A model generated the notes under the pieces. The model saw only the letters and a program-made list of their open reading frames with translations, did no database searches and had not been told where the DNA came from. A stretch of DNA of 64,000 nucleotides from Fodinibacter sp963730365 (GTDB lineage Bacteria; Actinomycetota; Actinomycetes; Actinomycetales; Dermatophilaceae), in assembly GCA_963730365.1 (NCBI GenBank), contig CAVSRM010000019.1, positions 107,716 to 171,715 of the forward strand. Direction: 5' to 3'. The stretch's first letter is position 1. Each line of letters opens with the position of its first letter. Below, in pieces: positions 34,702-43,110 of the stretch. The position numbers and the translations under genes are program-made.

Positions 34702-36732
34702 TCAGATGCCGGCAGCGACCTCCGTGGCCTGGCGGATCGCCCGCTTGGCATCGACCTCGGCCGCGACGTCCGCTCCGCCGATGAGGTGCACGGTGACCCC
34801 GGCGGCGCGGAGCTCGTCGGCCAGAGTTCGCTCCGACTCCTGCCCGGCACACACCACGACGGAGTCGACCTCGAGGAGGCGCTTCTCGGCACCGTCCTCG
34901 CCCAGGGCGATGTGCAGGCCGTCGTCGTCGATCCGCTCGTAGGCAGCGACACCGGTCAGCTGCGTGACCCCCTTGGCCTTCAGGGCCGCACGGTGCACCC
35001 ACCCGGTCGTCTTGCCCAGACCCTTCCCGATCGACGTCGCCTTGCGCTGGAGGAGGAAGACCTCGCGCGGGCTCGGTTCGGGCACAGCGGTGGTCAGACC
35101 TCCGCGGGTCTGGGCGGGATCGCCCACGCCCCACTCGGACCGCCAGGCATCCGCGTGGAGCGCCGGAGAGTTCACCGTGGTGAGGAACTCGCTCACGTCG
35201 ACGCCGATCCCCCCTGCACCGATCACCGCGACCCGGCGCCCGGCCCCCCGCTCCCCCCGGACGAGCTCGGCGTACGTCATCACCATCGGGTGGTCGATCC
35301 CCTCGATCTCAGGGACTCGAGGCACGACGCCGGTCGCGACGACGACCTCGTCGAACCCCGCGGCCGCGAGCTCGTCCGCGGTGACCCACCGCTCGAGGTG
35401 CACCTTGACCCCGGTGATGTCGAGGCGTCGCGTGAAGTATCGGATCGTCTCCGCGAACTCCTCCTTGCCGGGGATCCGCATGGCGATGTCGAACTGGCCC
35501 CCGACGTGGTCCCGGGCCTCGAACAGCTCGACCTCGTGGCCCCGCTCGGCCAGGGTGGTCGCCGCGGCGAGACCGGCGGGCCCGCCGCCCACGACGGCGA
35601 CCTTCTTGGTCGTTCTAGTCGGGCCGAGGACGAGCTCGGTCTCGTAGCCGGCTCGCGGGTTGACCAGGCAGGTCGCCCGCTTGTTCACGAACGAGTGGTC
35701 TAGGCACGCCTGGTTGCAGGCGATGCAGGTGTTGATCTCGTCGGCGCGCGACTCCTCCGCCTTGCGGACCCACTCGGGGTCGGCGAGGAAGGGTCGAGCC
35801 ATCGACACCAGGTCGGCCCCACCGTCGGCCAGCACGGCCTCGGCCACGTCCGGCATGTTGATCCGGTTGGTCGCGACGACCGGGATCGAGACGTGCTCCT
35901 TGAGCCGGCCGGCATAGGAGGCGAATGCCGCTCGCGGCACCGAGGTCACGATGGTCGGCACCCGCGCCTCGTGCCACCCGATGCCCAGGTTGAGGATGCT
36001 CGCGCCGGCTGCCTCGATCTCCCGGGCCAACGCCGTGACCTCGTCCCAGGTCTGGCCCTCCTCCACGAGGTCGAGCACGGAGATTCGGTAGATGAGGATG
36101 AAGTCCGGACCGGCCGCCTCCCGCACGGCACGGACCACCTCGACGGCGAACCGACGCCGCTTCTCGGGGCTCCCGCCCCACTGGTCGGTGCGGTCGTTCG
36201 TCCGCGGGGCGAGGAACTGGTTGATGAGGTAGCCCTCGGAGCCCATCACCTCGACCCCGTCGTAGCCGGCCTCGCGGGCGAGGCGTGCAGCCCGCGCGAA
36301 GGCGTCGACCTGGCGCTGCACCCCCTTGTCGGTGAGGGCGCGGGGGGCAAACCGGCTGATCGGGCTCTTGATCGCAGAGGGGGCCACGCACCACGGGGTG
36401 AAGGCGTAGCGACCCGCATGCAGGATCTGGAGAGCGATCCGGCCTCCCTCCGCGTGCACTGCGTCGGTGATCCGCCGGTGCTGCTTGGCCTCCCGCTGGG
36501 TCGTGAGCTTCGAGGCGCGCGGGAACAGCGTCCCCGCGACGTTGGGGGCGAACCCGCCGGTGACCATGAGTCCGGCACCACCTCGGGCCCGCTCGGCGAA
36601 GTAGGCGGCCAGCTTGGGGAAGTCCTTCGGACGATCCTCCATCCCCGTGTGCATCGAACCCATGACCACGCGGTTGGGCAGCGTGACGTGCCCGAGGTCC
36701 AGGGGGGCCAGCAGGTGGGGGTATTCGCTCAT
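34702..36732 (-). CDS. fadH: NADPH-dependent 2,4-dienoyl-CoA reductase
   Basis: 676 residues. An N-terminal old-yellow-enzyme barrel (HLLAPLDLGHVTLPNRVVMGSMHTGMED; GYDGVEVMGSEGYLINQFLAPRTNDR) binds FMN. The 4Fe-4S cluster cysteines are in CIACNQACLDHSFVNKRATC. The C-terminal FAD/NADPH domains hold KKVAVVGGGPAGLAAA and RRVAVIGAGGIGVDVSEFL. The enzyme removes 2,4-dienoyl-CoA made when unsaturated fatty acids are oxidised. ATG 36732 (MSEYPHLL) is the family start; a GTG six codons earlier is less likely. It works with the acyl-CoA dehydrogenase (4.5 kb) and thiolase (41.4 kb) of this window. Confidence 0.93.
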   Translation of the reverse strand: MSEYPHLLAPLDLGHVTLPNRVVMGSMHTGMEDRPKDFPKLAAYFAERARGGAGLMVTGGFAPNVAGTLFPRASKLTTQREAKQHRRITDAVHAEGGRIALQILHAGRYAFTPWCVAPSAIKSPISRFAPRALTDKGVQRQVDAFARAARLAREAGYDGVEVMGSEGYLINQFLAPRTNDRTDQWGGSPEKRRRFAVEVVRAVREAAGPDFILIYRISVLDLVEEGQTWDEVTALAREIEAAGASILNLGIGWHEARVPTIVTSVPRAAFASYAGRLKEHVSIPVVATNRINMPDVAEAVLADGGADLVSMARPFLADPEWVRKAEESRADEINTCIACNQACLDHSFVNKRATCLVNPRAGYETELVLGPTRTTKKVAVVGGGPAGLAAATTLAERGHEVELFEARDHVGGQFDIAMRIPGKEEFAETIRYFTRRLDITGVKVHLERWVTADELAAAGFDEVVVATGVVPRVPEIEGIDHPMVMTYAELVRGERGAGRRVAVIGAGGIGVDVSEFLTTVNSPALHADAWRSEWGVGDPAQTRGGLTTAVPEPSPREVFLLQRKATSIGKGLGKTTGWVHRAALKAKGVTQLTGVAAYERIDDDGLHIALGEDGAEKRLLEVDSVVVCAGQESERTLADELRAAGVTVHLIGGADVAAEVDAKRAIRQATEVAAGI

Positions 36733-36751
36733 CGAGCCGTCCGATCTCACG

Positions 36752-37231
36752 TCAACGGCGCCACCACCGGCGCCTCCGACGAGCCTCTCCCGCCGTTACC
36801 GGCGGGTCAACCTCGCTGGACTGTGAGGCTGCTCGCAGGTCGCGCCAGGCGCGCACCATGTCCTCGACATCCACCGTGGGCGCGACGAGCTGCGGCAGGC
36901 CCCGGTCCGGTGGCCTGAGCCGGTCACGGCGCACTCTCCTGTTGAAGTCCTCGAGCACCTCGCGGACCGAGGCCTCGGAACGGAGATCGGCAAGGGCCGC
37001 CGGGTAGGTGGCGGCCTCCTTGCGCAGGGCAACCGCAGGCGGGAGTGCGCCGGTGAAGTCCAGGTGCTCCCGGTCGGCCAGCTGCCGCACCCACCACATC
37101 GGGTCGTCGACCTCGCCCATCTGCGGAAGGGGCTTCCCTGCTCCAGGGAGGTCGTCGAACTCGCCACGCTCCTGGGCCTCGCGGATCAGCTTCTCGACGG
37201 GGCTCTCCCAGCGGGGTCGTTCCTGGTCCAC
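36752..37231 (-). CDS. DnaJ-homologue subfamily C28 conserved-domain protein (DUF1992)
   Basis: 159 residues. The motif SPVEKLIREAQERGEFDDLPGAGKPL (about 10-35) is the DUF1992/DnaJC28 signature, followed by MWWVRQLADREHLD. The C-terminus is strongly basic (AGEARRRRRWWRR). The role is unknown; no J domain is present. GTG 37231 was chosen because the domain begins there. Its stop is 19 nt upstream of the fadH start, so the two may be co-transcribed. Confidence 0.82.
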   Translation of the reverse strand: MDQERPRWESPVEKLIREAQERGEFDDLPGAGKPLPQMGEVDDPMWWVRQLADREHLDFTGALPPAVALRKEAATYPAALADLRSEASVREVLEDFNRRVRRDRLRPPDRGLPQLVAPTVDVEDMVRAWRDLRAASQSSEVDPPVTAGEARRRRRWWRR

Positions 37232-37328
37232 CCCACCAGTCTCACCCGATGTCGCGGATCGAGGTGTCAGCCGGGTGCGAGGCACCCCAAGAACACCTCG
37301 ACCCCGGAGGAGGCCACTCGGCGGACCG

Positions 37329-38705
37329 TCAGTCGGCGAGGAAGGAGAGCAGGTCCGCGCGCGTCAGCACGCCGGTGGGCTTGCCGTCCTGCACGACGAG
37401 CACGGCATCCGAGCTCTCGAGCTCGTGGCGCGCGGTGGACACCGGCTCGCCGGCACCCACCAGGGGAAGTCCCGGCCCCATGTGCTTGTCCACCGGGTCC
37501 GCGAGGTGCGCCTTCCCGGTGAACAGGGCCTCGAGGAGGTCCCGCTCCGACACCGCTCCGGCGACCTCCCCGGACATCACGGGAGGCTCGGCCTTGACGA
37601 CCGGTATCTGGGAGACGCCGTACTCGCGGAGGATGTCGATCGCATCCCGCAGCGTCTCGCTCGGGTGGGTGTGAACCAGGGCCGGCAGGTCGCCCGCCTT
37701 GGCTCGCAGCACGTCACCGACCGTGCGCTCGGCGTCGGTGTGCATGAAGCCGTAGGACGCCATCCAGTCGTCGTTGAAGATCTTCGACAGGTAGCCGCGC
37801 CCGGAGTCGGGGAGCAGCACCACGACGACGGCGTCGGCCGGCAGGTCCTTGGCGACCTTGACCGCGGCGACGACCGCCATCCCGCACGACCCGCCGACCA
37901 GGAGGCCCTCCTCGCGCGCCAGCCGGCGCGTCATCTCGAAGGAGTCGGCGTCGGACACGGCCACGACGTCGTCGACCTGGGAGGGGTCGTAGGCCGCGGG
38001 CCAGAAGTCCTCACCCACTCCCTCCACGAGGTACGGGCGGCCGGTCCCGCCGCTGTAGACCGAGCCCTCGGGATCTGCCGCGATGATTCGGACCCTCCCG
38101 GACTCGCGGTCCTGGGAGGCCTCACGCAGGTAGCGGCCCGCCCCGGAGATGGTGCCTCCCGTGCCGGCGCCGGTGACGAAGTGGGTGACCCTGCCGTCGG
38201 TGTCCCGCCAGATCTCCGGACCCGTCGTCTCGTAGTGCGACAGGGGTCCGTTGGGGTTGGAGTACTGGTCCGGCTTCCACGCTCCGGGCGTCTCACGCAG
38301 GAGCCGGTCGGACGTGGAGTAGTACGAGTCGGGGTGATCGGGTGCCACGGCCGTCGGGCAGACGACGACCTCGGCGCCGTAGGCCTTGAGCACGTTCCGC
38401 TTGTCCTCGGAGACCTTGTCGGGGCACACGAAGATGCAGCTGTAGCCACGGCGCTGCGCGACCAGGGCCAGCCCGACGCCGGTGTTGCCGGACGTCGGCT
38501 CGACGATGACGCCGCCGGGCTTGAGCTCACCCGAGGCCTCGGCGGCCTCGACCATCCGCAGCGCGATACGGTCCTTCACCGAACCGCCGGGGTTGAGGTA
38601 CTCCACCTTGGCGAGGATGGTGGCCGAGATGCCCTCCGTCACCGACGTGAGCTTGACGAGTGGGGTGTTGCCCACGAGGTCCACGATGTGCTCCGCATAC
38701 TTCAC
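37329..38705 (-). CDS. cbs: Cystathionine beta-synthase with CBS domain pair
   Basis: 458 residues. The PLP Lys44 is in NPGGSVKDRIALRM, and the PLP phosphate loop is FVTGAGTGGTISGAGRYL. Residues from about 340 form two CBS domains (MHTDAERTVGDVL... SQIPVVKA; VSTARHELESSDAVLVVQDGKPTGVLTRADLLSFL), as in full-length bacterial and animal enzymes. It condenses serine (or O-acetylserine) with homocysteine. The final Asp-rich end lacks any extra domain. GTG 38705 has AGGA about seven nt upstream. It diverges from a methyltransferase gene and lies 4 kb from metB. Confidence 0.94.
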   Translation of the reverse strand: MKYAEHIVDLVGNTPLVKLTSVTEGISATILAKVEYLNPGGSVKDRIALRMVEAAEASGELKPGGVIVEPTSGNTGVGLALVAQRRGYSCIFVCPDKVSEDKRNVLKAYGAEVVVCPTAVAPDHPDSYYSTSDRLLRETPGAWKPDQYSNPNGPLSHYETTGPEIWRDTDGRVTHFVTGAGTGGTISGAGRYLREASQDRESGRVRIIAADPEGSVYSGGTGRPYLVEGVGEDFWPAAYDPSQVDDVVAVSDADSFEMTRRLAREEGLLVGGSCGMAVVAAVKVAKDLPADAVVVVLLPDSGRGYLSKIFNDDWMASYGFMHTDAERTVGDVLRAKAGDLPALVHTHPSETLRDAIDILREYGVSQIPVVKAEPPVMSGEVAGAVSERDLLEALFTGKAHLADPVDKHMGPGLPLVGAGEPVSTARHELESSDAVLVVQDGKPTGVLTRADLLSFLAD

Positions 38706-38785
38706 CGGCTCATCCTCGCACGCCCCGCGCCCTCGGCCCGATGGGAGGGAATCCCGGTGGCGCCCGGCCCTCCTGCAGCGCGAAG

Positions 38786-39631
38786 ATGGCCGTCATGACT
38801 CCGGCCGATGACTACCTCGAGGTCAACCGCGCCAACTGGGACGAGCGCGCCCCGGCCCATGCGGCCAGCGCGGACTACGGGGCGCAGCGATACGTCGAGG
38901 ACCCGGCGCACCTGAGCAGCGTCGTGCGCTTCGACCGGCCGCTCCTCGGAGACCTCTCGGGCCTGGACGTCCTGCACCTCCAGTGCCACATCGGCACCGA
39001 CACCCTGTCGTTGGCCCGGCTGGGAGCACGGGTGACCGGGCTCGACCTCTCGCCTGCGTCCGTCGCCGAGGCACGTGCGCTGTCCGATCGCGCCGGCCCC
39101 CCGGTCGACTACGTCATCGCCGACGTCTACTCGGCCGTCGAGGCTCTTGCCGGCCGACGTTTCGACCTCGTCTACACCGGGATCGGCGCGCTGTGCTGGC
39201 TGCCCGACGTCGCCCGCTGGGCAGGTGTCGTCGACGACCTCCTCCGACCCGGTGGGCGCCTCTTCGTTCGCGAGGGCCACCCCATGCTCTGGGCCATCGA
39301 CGAGACCGTCGCCGGGCCACTCACCGTGGGGTACCCGTACTTCGAGACGGTCGAGCCCCTCGACGCCGAGGAGCTCGGAACCTACGTGGAGACCGATGTC
39401 GAGTTCCAGTACAACCGGGCGATGTCGTGGAACCACGGACTGGGCGAGACGGTGAGCGCGCTGCTCGACCTGGGGCACGTCATCACCGGGCTCACCGAGC
39501 ACCGCAGCGTCCCGTGGGACGCACTGCCGGGGCGGATGGTGCGCGGCGACGACGACGAGTGGAGACTGACCGAAGGCTCCGACCTCCTGCCGTTGAGCTA
39601 CACCCTGCGCACCGTCAAACCCCCTGGGTGA
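38786..39631 (+). CDS. Class I SAM-dependent methyltransferase
   Basis: About 281 residues. Motif I is LDVLHLQCHIGTDTLSLARLGARVTGLDLS, with the acidic strand end in GLDLS; FDLVYTGIGALCWLPDVARW and LLRPGGRLFVREGHPMLW follow. The unusual LQCHIG instead of the common D-x-G-x-G-x-G is seen in a subfamily of actinobacterial small-molecule methyltransferases. The substrate is unknown. ATG 38786 and ATG 38795 are both possible and no ribosome binding site decides. Confidence 0.82.
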   Translation: MAVMTPADDYLEVNRANWDERAPAHAASADYGAQRYVEDPAHLSSVVRFDRPLLGDLSGLDVLHLQCHIGTDTLSLARLGARVTGLDLSPASVAEARALSDRAGPPVDYVIADVYSAVEALAGRRFDLVYTGIGALCWLPDVARWAGVVDDLLRPGGRLFVREGHPMLWAIDETVAGPLTVGYPYFETVEPLDAEELGTYVETDVEFQYNRAMSWNHGLGETVSALLDLGHVITGLTEHRSVPWDALPGRMVRGDDDEWRLTEGSDLLPLSYTLRTVKPPG

Positions 39632-39677
39632 CCCCCCGGCCGTCGGGATTACGGTAGGGGCACGGGAGGATGAGGCC

Positions 39678-40781
39678 ATGGGACGGGCACGGCGCGCGCG
39701 CAGGATCGCGGCCACCGCGGCATACGGCGGTGGCGGTCTCGCTGCTGCCGGTGCAGCGCTGGGGGCGGTGGGGTGGGGGGTCATCCACACCGAGGCAGCG
39801 CTCGCCCGTCGCGTCATCGGGACTCCCGTCGACGACTCCCCCGACGACGACGGCATCTACGGGGCCGGGCCCGGGAGGACCTACGAGCTGATCGTCATCG
39901 GGGACAGCTCCGCCGCCGGCACCGGGGTGGACAAGCCGCACGAGACGGTGGGGGCCACCGTGGCCAACGGCGTCGCCGCCCTGACCGGCCGGCGGGTCCG
40001 CGTCACCAACCGAGCCGTCGTGGGCGCGGAGTCCAGCGACCTCGAGCGACAGCTCGCGACGGCCCTGGAGGACGTGCTGCGCCCCGACGTGGTCCTCATC
40101 ATGGTCGGGGCCAACGACGTCACCCACCGCATCGAGAGATCCGCCGCCGTGCGCCACCTGGAGCAGACGGTGCGCCGGATCCGCGCCCTGGGCGCGGAGG
40201 TGGTCGTGGGGACCTGCCCGGACCTGGGCACGATCCGGCCCATCCAACAGCCGTTGCGCAGCCTGATGAAGCGGTGGTCCCGCGACCTCGCGGCGGCCCA
40301 GACCGTCGCCGTGGTCGAGGCCGGTGGGCGCACCGTCTCCCTCGGCGACCTCATCGGCCCCGACTTCGCCGCCTCCCCGGGCGAGATGTTCAGCAGGGAC
40401 CGGTTCCATCCCTCGGCTGCCGGATACGCCCGTGCTGCCTCGGCGATCCTGCCCAGTGTGTGCGCAGCCCTGGGCATCTGGGGCGGGGACACGAGCAACA
40501 GGCCCCCGGAGCCGCGACGTGGCGAGGGTGTCGGCCCGGTCGCGGTGGCAGCCGGCCAGGCGGTGAAGACGTCCGGCACGGAGGTCGCCCCGACGGAGAT
40601 CGCCGGACAGTCCCGTGGGCCGCGTGGGCGGTGGGCGGTGCTCCTGCGGCGTCGGCCCGGTGCGGTTCCGCCGCCGGACGACCCGGTCTCTCCGGATGAC
40701 ATGGCCGTCAGGTCAGGTGCTGGCCAGGGCGACGACCTCGGCGACGCCCAGGAGCCCCAACCCTCCGGCCCGCCCGGCTAG
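39678..40781 (+). CDS. SGNH/GDSL hydrolase with N-terminal membrane anchor
   Basis: 367 residues. A basic start and one hydrophobic segment (TAAYGGGGLAAAGAALGAVGWGVI) suggest anchoring. The SGNH blocks are visible: IVIGDSSAAGTGV (Ser), IMVGANDVTHRI (Asn) and DRFHPSAAGYARAA (Asp, His). The last 100 residues are Pro/Gly/Asp-rich and likely disordered. Such enzymes are esterases or deacylases; the substrate is unknown. GGAGG lies 8 nt before the ATG and a -10-like TACGGT at 39650-39655. Confidence 0.87.
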   Translation: MGRARRARRIAATAAYGGGGLAAAGAALGAVGWGVIHTEAALARRVIGTPVDDSPDDDGIYGAGPGRTYELIVIGDSSAAGTGVDKPHETVGATVANGVAALTGRRVRVTNRAVVGAESSDLERQLATALEDVLRPDVVLIMVGANDVTHRIERSAAVRHLEQTVRRIRALGAEVVVGTCPDLGTIRPIQQPLRSLMKRWSRDLAAAQTVAVVEAGGRTVSLGDLIGPDFAASPGEMFSRDRFHPSAAGYARAASAILPSVCAALGIWGGDTSNRPPEPRRGEGVGPVAVAAGQAVKTSGTEVAPTEIAGQSRGPRGRWAVLLRRRPGAVPPPDDPVSPDDMAVRSGAGQGDDLGDAQEPQPSGPPG

Positions 40782-40816
40782 TGCGGATGCCGGGCGCGGC
40801 CCGGCGCTCGGATCCG

Positions 40817-41209
40817 TCAGTCGGCTGGCACGATCGCGTCGAGCTCGACCTCGACCTTCCACCGCTCGTCGACGAGGCCCGCGACGATCACCATCGTGCT
40901 CGCCGGCCGGATGCCGCCGAAGGTCTCGCCGTGCACGCTCGACACGGCATCGACGTCGTCCGCGTCGGTGATGAAGTGCCTCGTACGGATGACGTCCTCG
41001 GGGCGCCCCCCGAGCTCGGCGAGGGCCTCCAGGGCGATCTCCCAGCACCGGCGTGCCTGGGCGCCGGCATCCGGGCTGACCTGGCCGTCGGGGCTCACGG
41101 GTGCCGTGCCGGCGACCGCGACGTGTTGGCCGACCCGCACGGCGCGGCTGAACCCGACGGTGGCCTCGAACGGTGATCCGGACGCGGCCCGGCTCCGCGT
41201 GGTGTCCAT
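40817..41209 (-). CDS. RidA family protein
   Basis: 130 residues of the YjgF/YER057c/UK114 fold. VGFSRAVRVGQHVAVAGTAPVSPDG, RCWEIALEALAELGGRPEDVIRTRHFITD and PASTMVIVAGLVDERWKVEVELDAIV are typical. Family members hydrolyse reactive enamine/imine products of PLP enzymes. The Arg of the usual C-terminal Arg motif (RTRHFITDAD) is present. ATG 41209 is chosen because a CACAAT box ends 7 nt before it; the ATG at 41218 overlaps that box. It is convergent with the SGNH gene and divergent from thiolase. Confidence 0.87.
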   Translation of the reverse strand: MDTTRSRAASGSPFEATVGFSRAVRVGQHVAVAGTAPVSPDGQVSPDAGAQARRCWEIALEALAELGGRPEDVIRTRHFITDADDVDAVSSVHGETFGGIRPASTMVIVAGLVDERWKVEVELDAIVPAD

Positions 41210-41216
41210 GCCGCCC

Positions 41217-41222
41217 ATTGTG
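41217..41222 (-). promoter_or_regulatory. ridA -10 box, leaderless start
   Basis: CACAAT on the minus strand, 7 nt (GGGCGGC) before ATG 41209. The arrangement is the same as at coaA, including an earlier ATG that overlaps the box. Confidence 0.45.
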
Positions 41223-41273
41223 GCGGGGTCCCAGGCGTCGCGAAAGCCCCTGCCGGTGCGCGCGAGACAAAGG

Positions 41274-41308
41274 CCACACCCGGTGTGGGGCCGTCCCGGC
41301 ATTACCCT
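41274..41308 (+). promoter_or_regulatory. Inverted repeat and -10 box before the thiolase gene
   Basis: CCACAC-CCG-GTGTGG (41274-41288), then TACCCT (41303-41308), which would start a leader of about 60 nt. The repeat covers the -35 region and could be an operator. A GC-rich hairpin follows before the ribosome binding site. Confidence 0.45.
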
Positions 41309-41376
41309 TGGACCTGCACTGAGCGACCGCTCACCCCCCGGGTGGGGGTCGCCCCCGAGAACCTCCAGGAGCCAGC

Positions 41377-42600
41377 ATGTCCGAGGCCGTCATCGTCGCC
41401 ACCGCCCGCACCCCGATCGGGCGCGCCTTCAAGGGATCCCTCAAGGACATCCGGCCGGACGACCTCTCCGTCCAGGTGCTGCAAGGCCTCCTCGCCCAGG
41501 TGCCCGGTCTGGACCCGACCACCGTCGAGGACCTCTACTGGGGGTGCGCGGAGCCCAGCGGCAAACACGGGTCCAACATGGCCCGGGTCATCGCCGTCCT
41601 CGCAGGGATGGACCACCTGCCGGCCGCCACCGTCAACCGGTTCTGCGCAAGCTCGACCCAGACGATGCGGATGGCGTTCCACGCGATCAAGGCCGGTGAG
41701 GGCGACACGTTCATCGCCGGTGGTGTCGAGTGCGTCTCGCAGTACACGAACTTCACCGGCGCCGGCGGAACCGACGCCTCGACCCAGAACCCGATCTTCG
41801 ACGACTCCCAGGCGCGCATGGTCGAGATGGCCCGCACCAACGCCACGTGGACCGACCCTCGCGAGGATGGGATGGTGCCGGACGTCTACGTCGCCATGGG
41901 CCAGACCGCCGAGAACCTCGCGACCTCGCGCGGCATCACGCGCGAGCGGCAGGACGAGTGGGGTGTCACGAGCCAGAACCGCGCGGAGAAGGCCATCGCC
42001 AACGGCTTCTTCGAGCGCGAGATCCTTCCCGTGACGATGCCGGACGGCACCGTGGTCTCCACCGACGACGGCCCGCGTGCCGGGGTGACGATGGAGGCGC
42101 TGCAGGGGCTGCGAACCGTCTTCCGCGAGGAGGGCACCGTGACGGCCGGGAACTGCTGTCCGCTCAACGACGGCGCGTCGGGTGTCGTCATCATGAGCGA
42201 CACCCGCGCCGCCGAGCTCGGCCTCGTCCCCCTGGCCCGCATCGTGTCGACCGGCGTCTCCGGCCTGTCGCCGGAGATCATGGGCCTGGGCCCCGTCGAG
42301 GCCTCGCGGCAGGCGTTGGCTCGCGCCGGGATGACCATCGACGACATGGACCTCTACGAGATCAACGAGGCCTTCGCGGCGCAGGTGCTCCCGAGCGCCG
42401 ACGACCTGGGGATGGACTTCGACAAGCTCAACGTGCACGGCGGGGCGATCGCGCTGGGACACCCGTTCGGCTCGACGGGCACCCGGATCATGACGACGCT
42501 GCTCAATGGGCTCGAGGCCCGCGACGGACAGTTCGGCCTCGAGACGATGTGCGTCGGCGGTGGCCAGGGCATGGCGATCATCGTGGAGCGCCTGTCCTGA
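41377..42600 (+). CDS. Acetyl-CoA C-acyltransferase (thiolase)
   Basis: 407 residues. The nucleophilic cysteine is in VNRFCASSTQTMRMAFHAI (near residue 92), the catalytic His in NVHGGAIALGHPFGSTGTRI, and the second Cys in METMCVGGGQGMAII-like text LETMCVGGGQGMAI. AAVIVATARTPIG-type start is present (EAVIVATARTPIGRAFKG). It cleaves 3-ketoacyl-CoA in beta-oxidation, or condenses acetyl-CoA. The full-length family size fits. AGGAG is five nt before the ATG. Confidence 0.94.
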   Translation: MSEAVIVATARTPIGRAFKGSLKDIRPDDLSVQVLQGLLAQVPGLDPTTVEDLYWGCAEPSGKHGSNMARVIAVLAGMDHLPAATVNRFCASSTQTMRMAFHAIKAGEGDTFIAGGVECVSQYTNFTGAGGTDASTQNPIFDDSQARMVEMARTNATWTDPREDGMVPDVYVAMGQTAENLATSRGITRERQDEWGVTSQNRAEKAIANGFFEREILPVTMPDGTVVSTDDGPRAGVTMEALQGLRTVFREEGTVTAGNCCPLNDGASGVVIMSDTRAAELGLVPLARIVSTGVSGLSPEIMGLGPVEASRQALARAGMTIDDMDLYEINEAFAAQVLPSADDLGMDFDKLNVHGGAIALGHPFGSTGTRIMTTLLNGLEARDGQFGLETMCVGGGQGMAIIVERLS

Positions 42601-42678
42601 CCCCGCTCCCAGCCGCGAGTGCGCAGGTGGTTGCCCAGTCAGCACCCTCCGCGCTCGCGACCACGGGGGGCAGCGATG

Positions 42679-43110
42679 TCAGGCCAGGGTGCGACGGAGG
42701 TCGGTGAGCAGGTCGGGGATGCCGTCGCCGTGCCCAGCCGCGTAGGCGTCCCACACCAGCACGCACAGCTGGTCCACCACGACCGCCGGCCCCAGGTCGG
42801 GCACCACCGCGTCCCCCCGCCGGGCCACCACCCCGACTTCTTGCGTTCCAGCCACCTCCGAGCCCCGATCGGGGCTTGCTTGGCGAGGCTGTGGCGCAAT
42901 GAGTGGGGGTGCGGAGCGCGCGGCGAGGTCGGCCAGCGCCGCCCGCAGCAGCGGCATCCCGCCCTCCGCGCGGGCCACGGGCAGCTCCCCCCAGCGGCGG
43001 GCGATGCGCTCGAGCTCGACGCGCGCCTCTGGTGCGACGACGTCCGCAGACGACACCGCCGGGGCAGGTGAACCTGCCCCGGCGGTGTCGTGCACGTCGC
43101 GCTCCGTCAC
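42679..43110 (-). CDS. Uncharacterised protein coupled to the Bax inhibitor-1 gene
   Basis: 143 residues. VELERIARRWGELPVARAEGGMPLLRAALADLAAR forms a likely helix pair; the end VVPDLGPAVVVDQLCVLVWDAYAAGHGDGIPDLLTDLRRTLA is helical and hydrophobic-acidic. I do not recognise a family. The GTG start overlaps the stop of the upstream membrane protein gene (GTGA 43107-43110), the best evidence that it is real. It lies in a longer open frame whose upstream part is shadow. No spans or catalytic motifs are visible. Confidence 0.65.
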   Translation of the reverse strand: MTERDVHDTAGAGSPAPAVSSADVVAPEARVELERIARRWGELPVARAEGGMPLLRAALADLAARSAPPLIAPQPRQASPDRGSEVAGTQEVGVVARRGDAVVPDLGPAVVVDQLCVLVWDAYAAGHGDGIPDLLTDLRRTLA

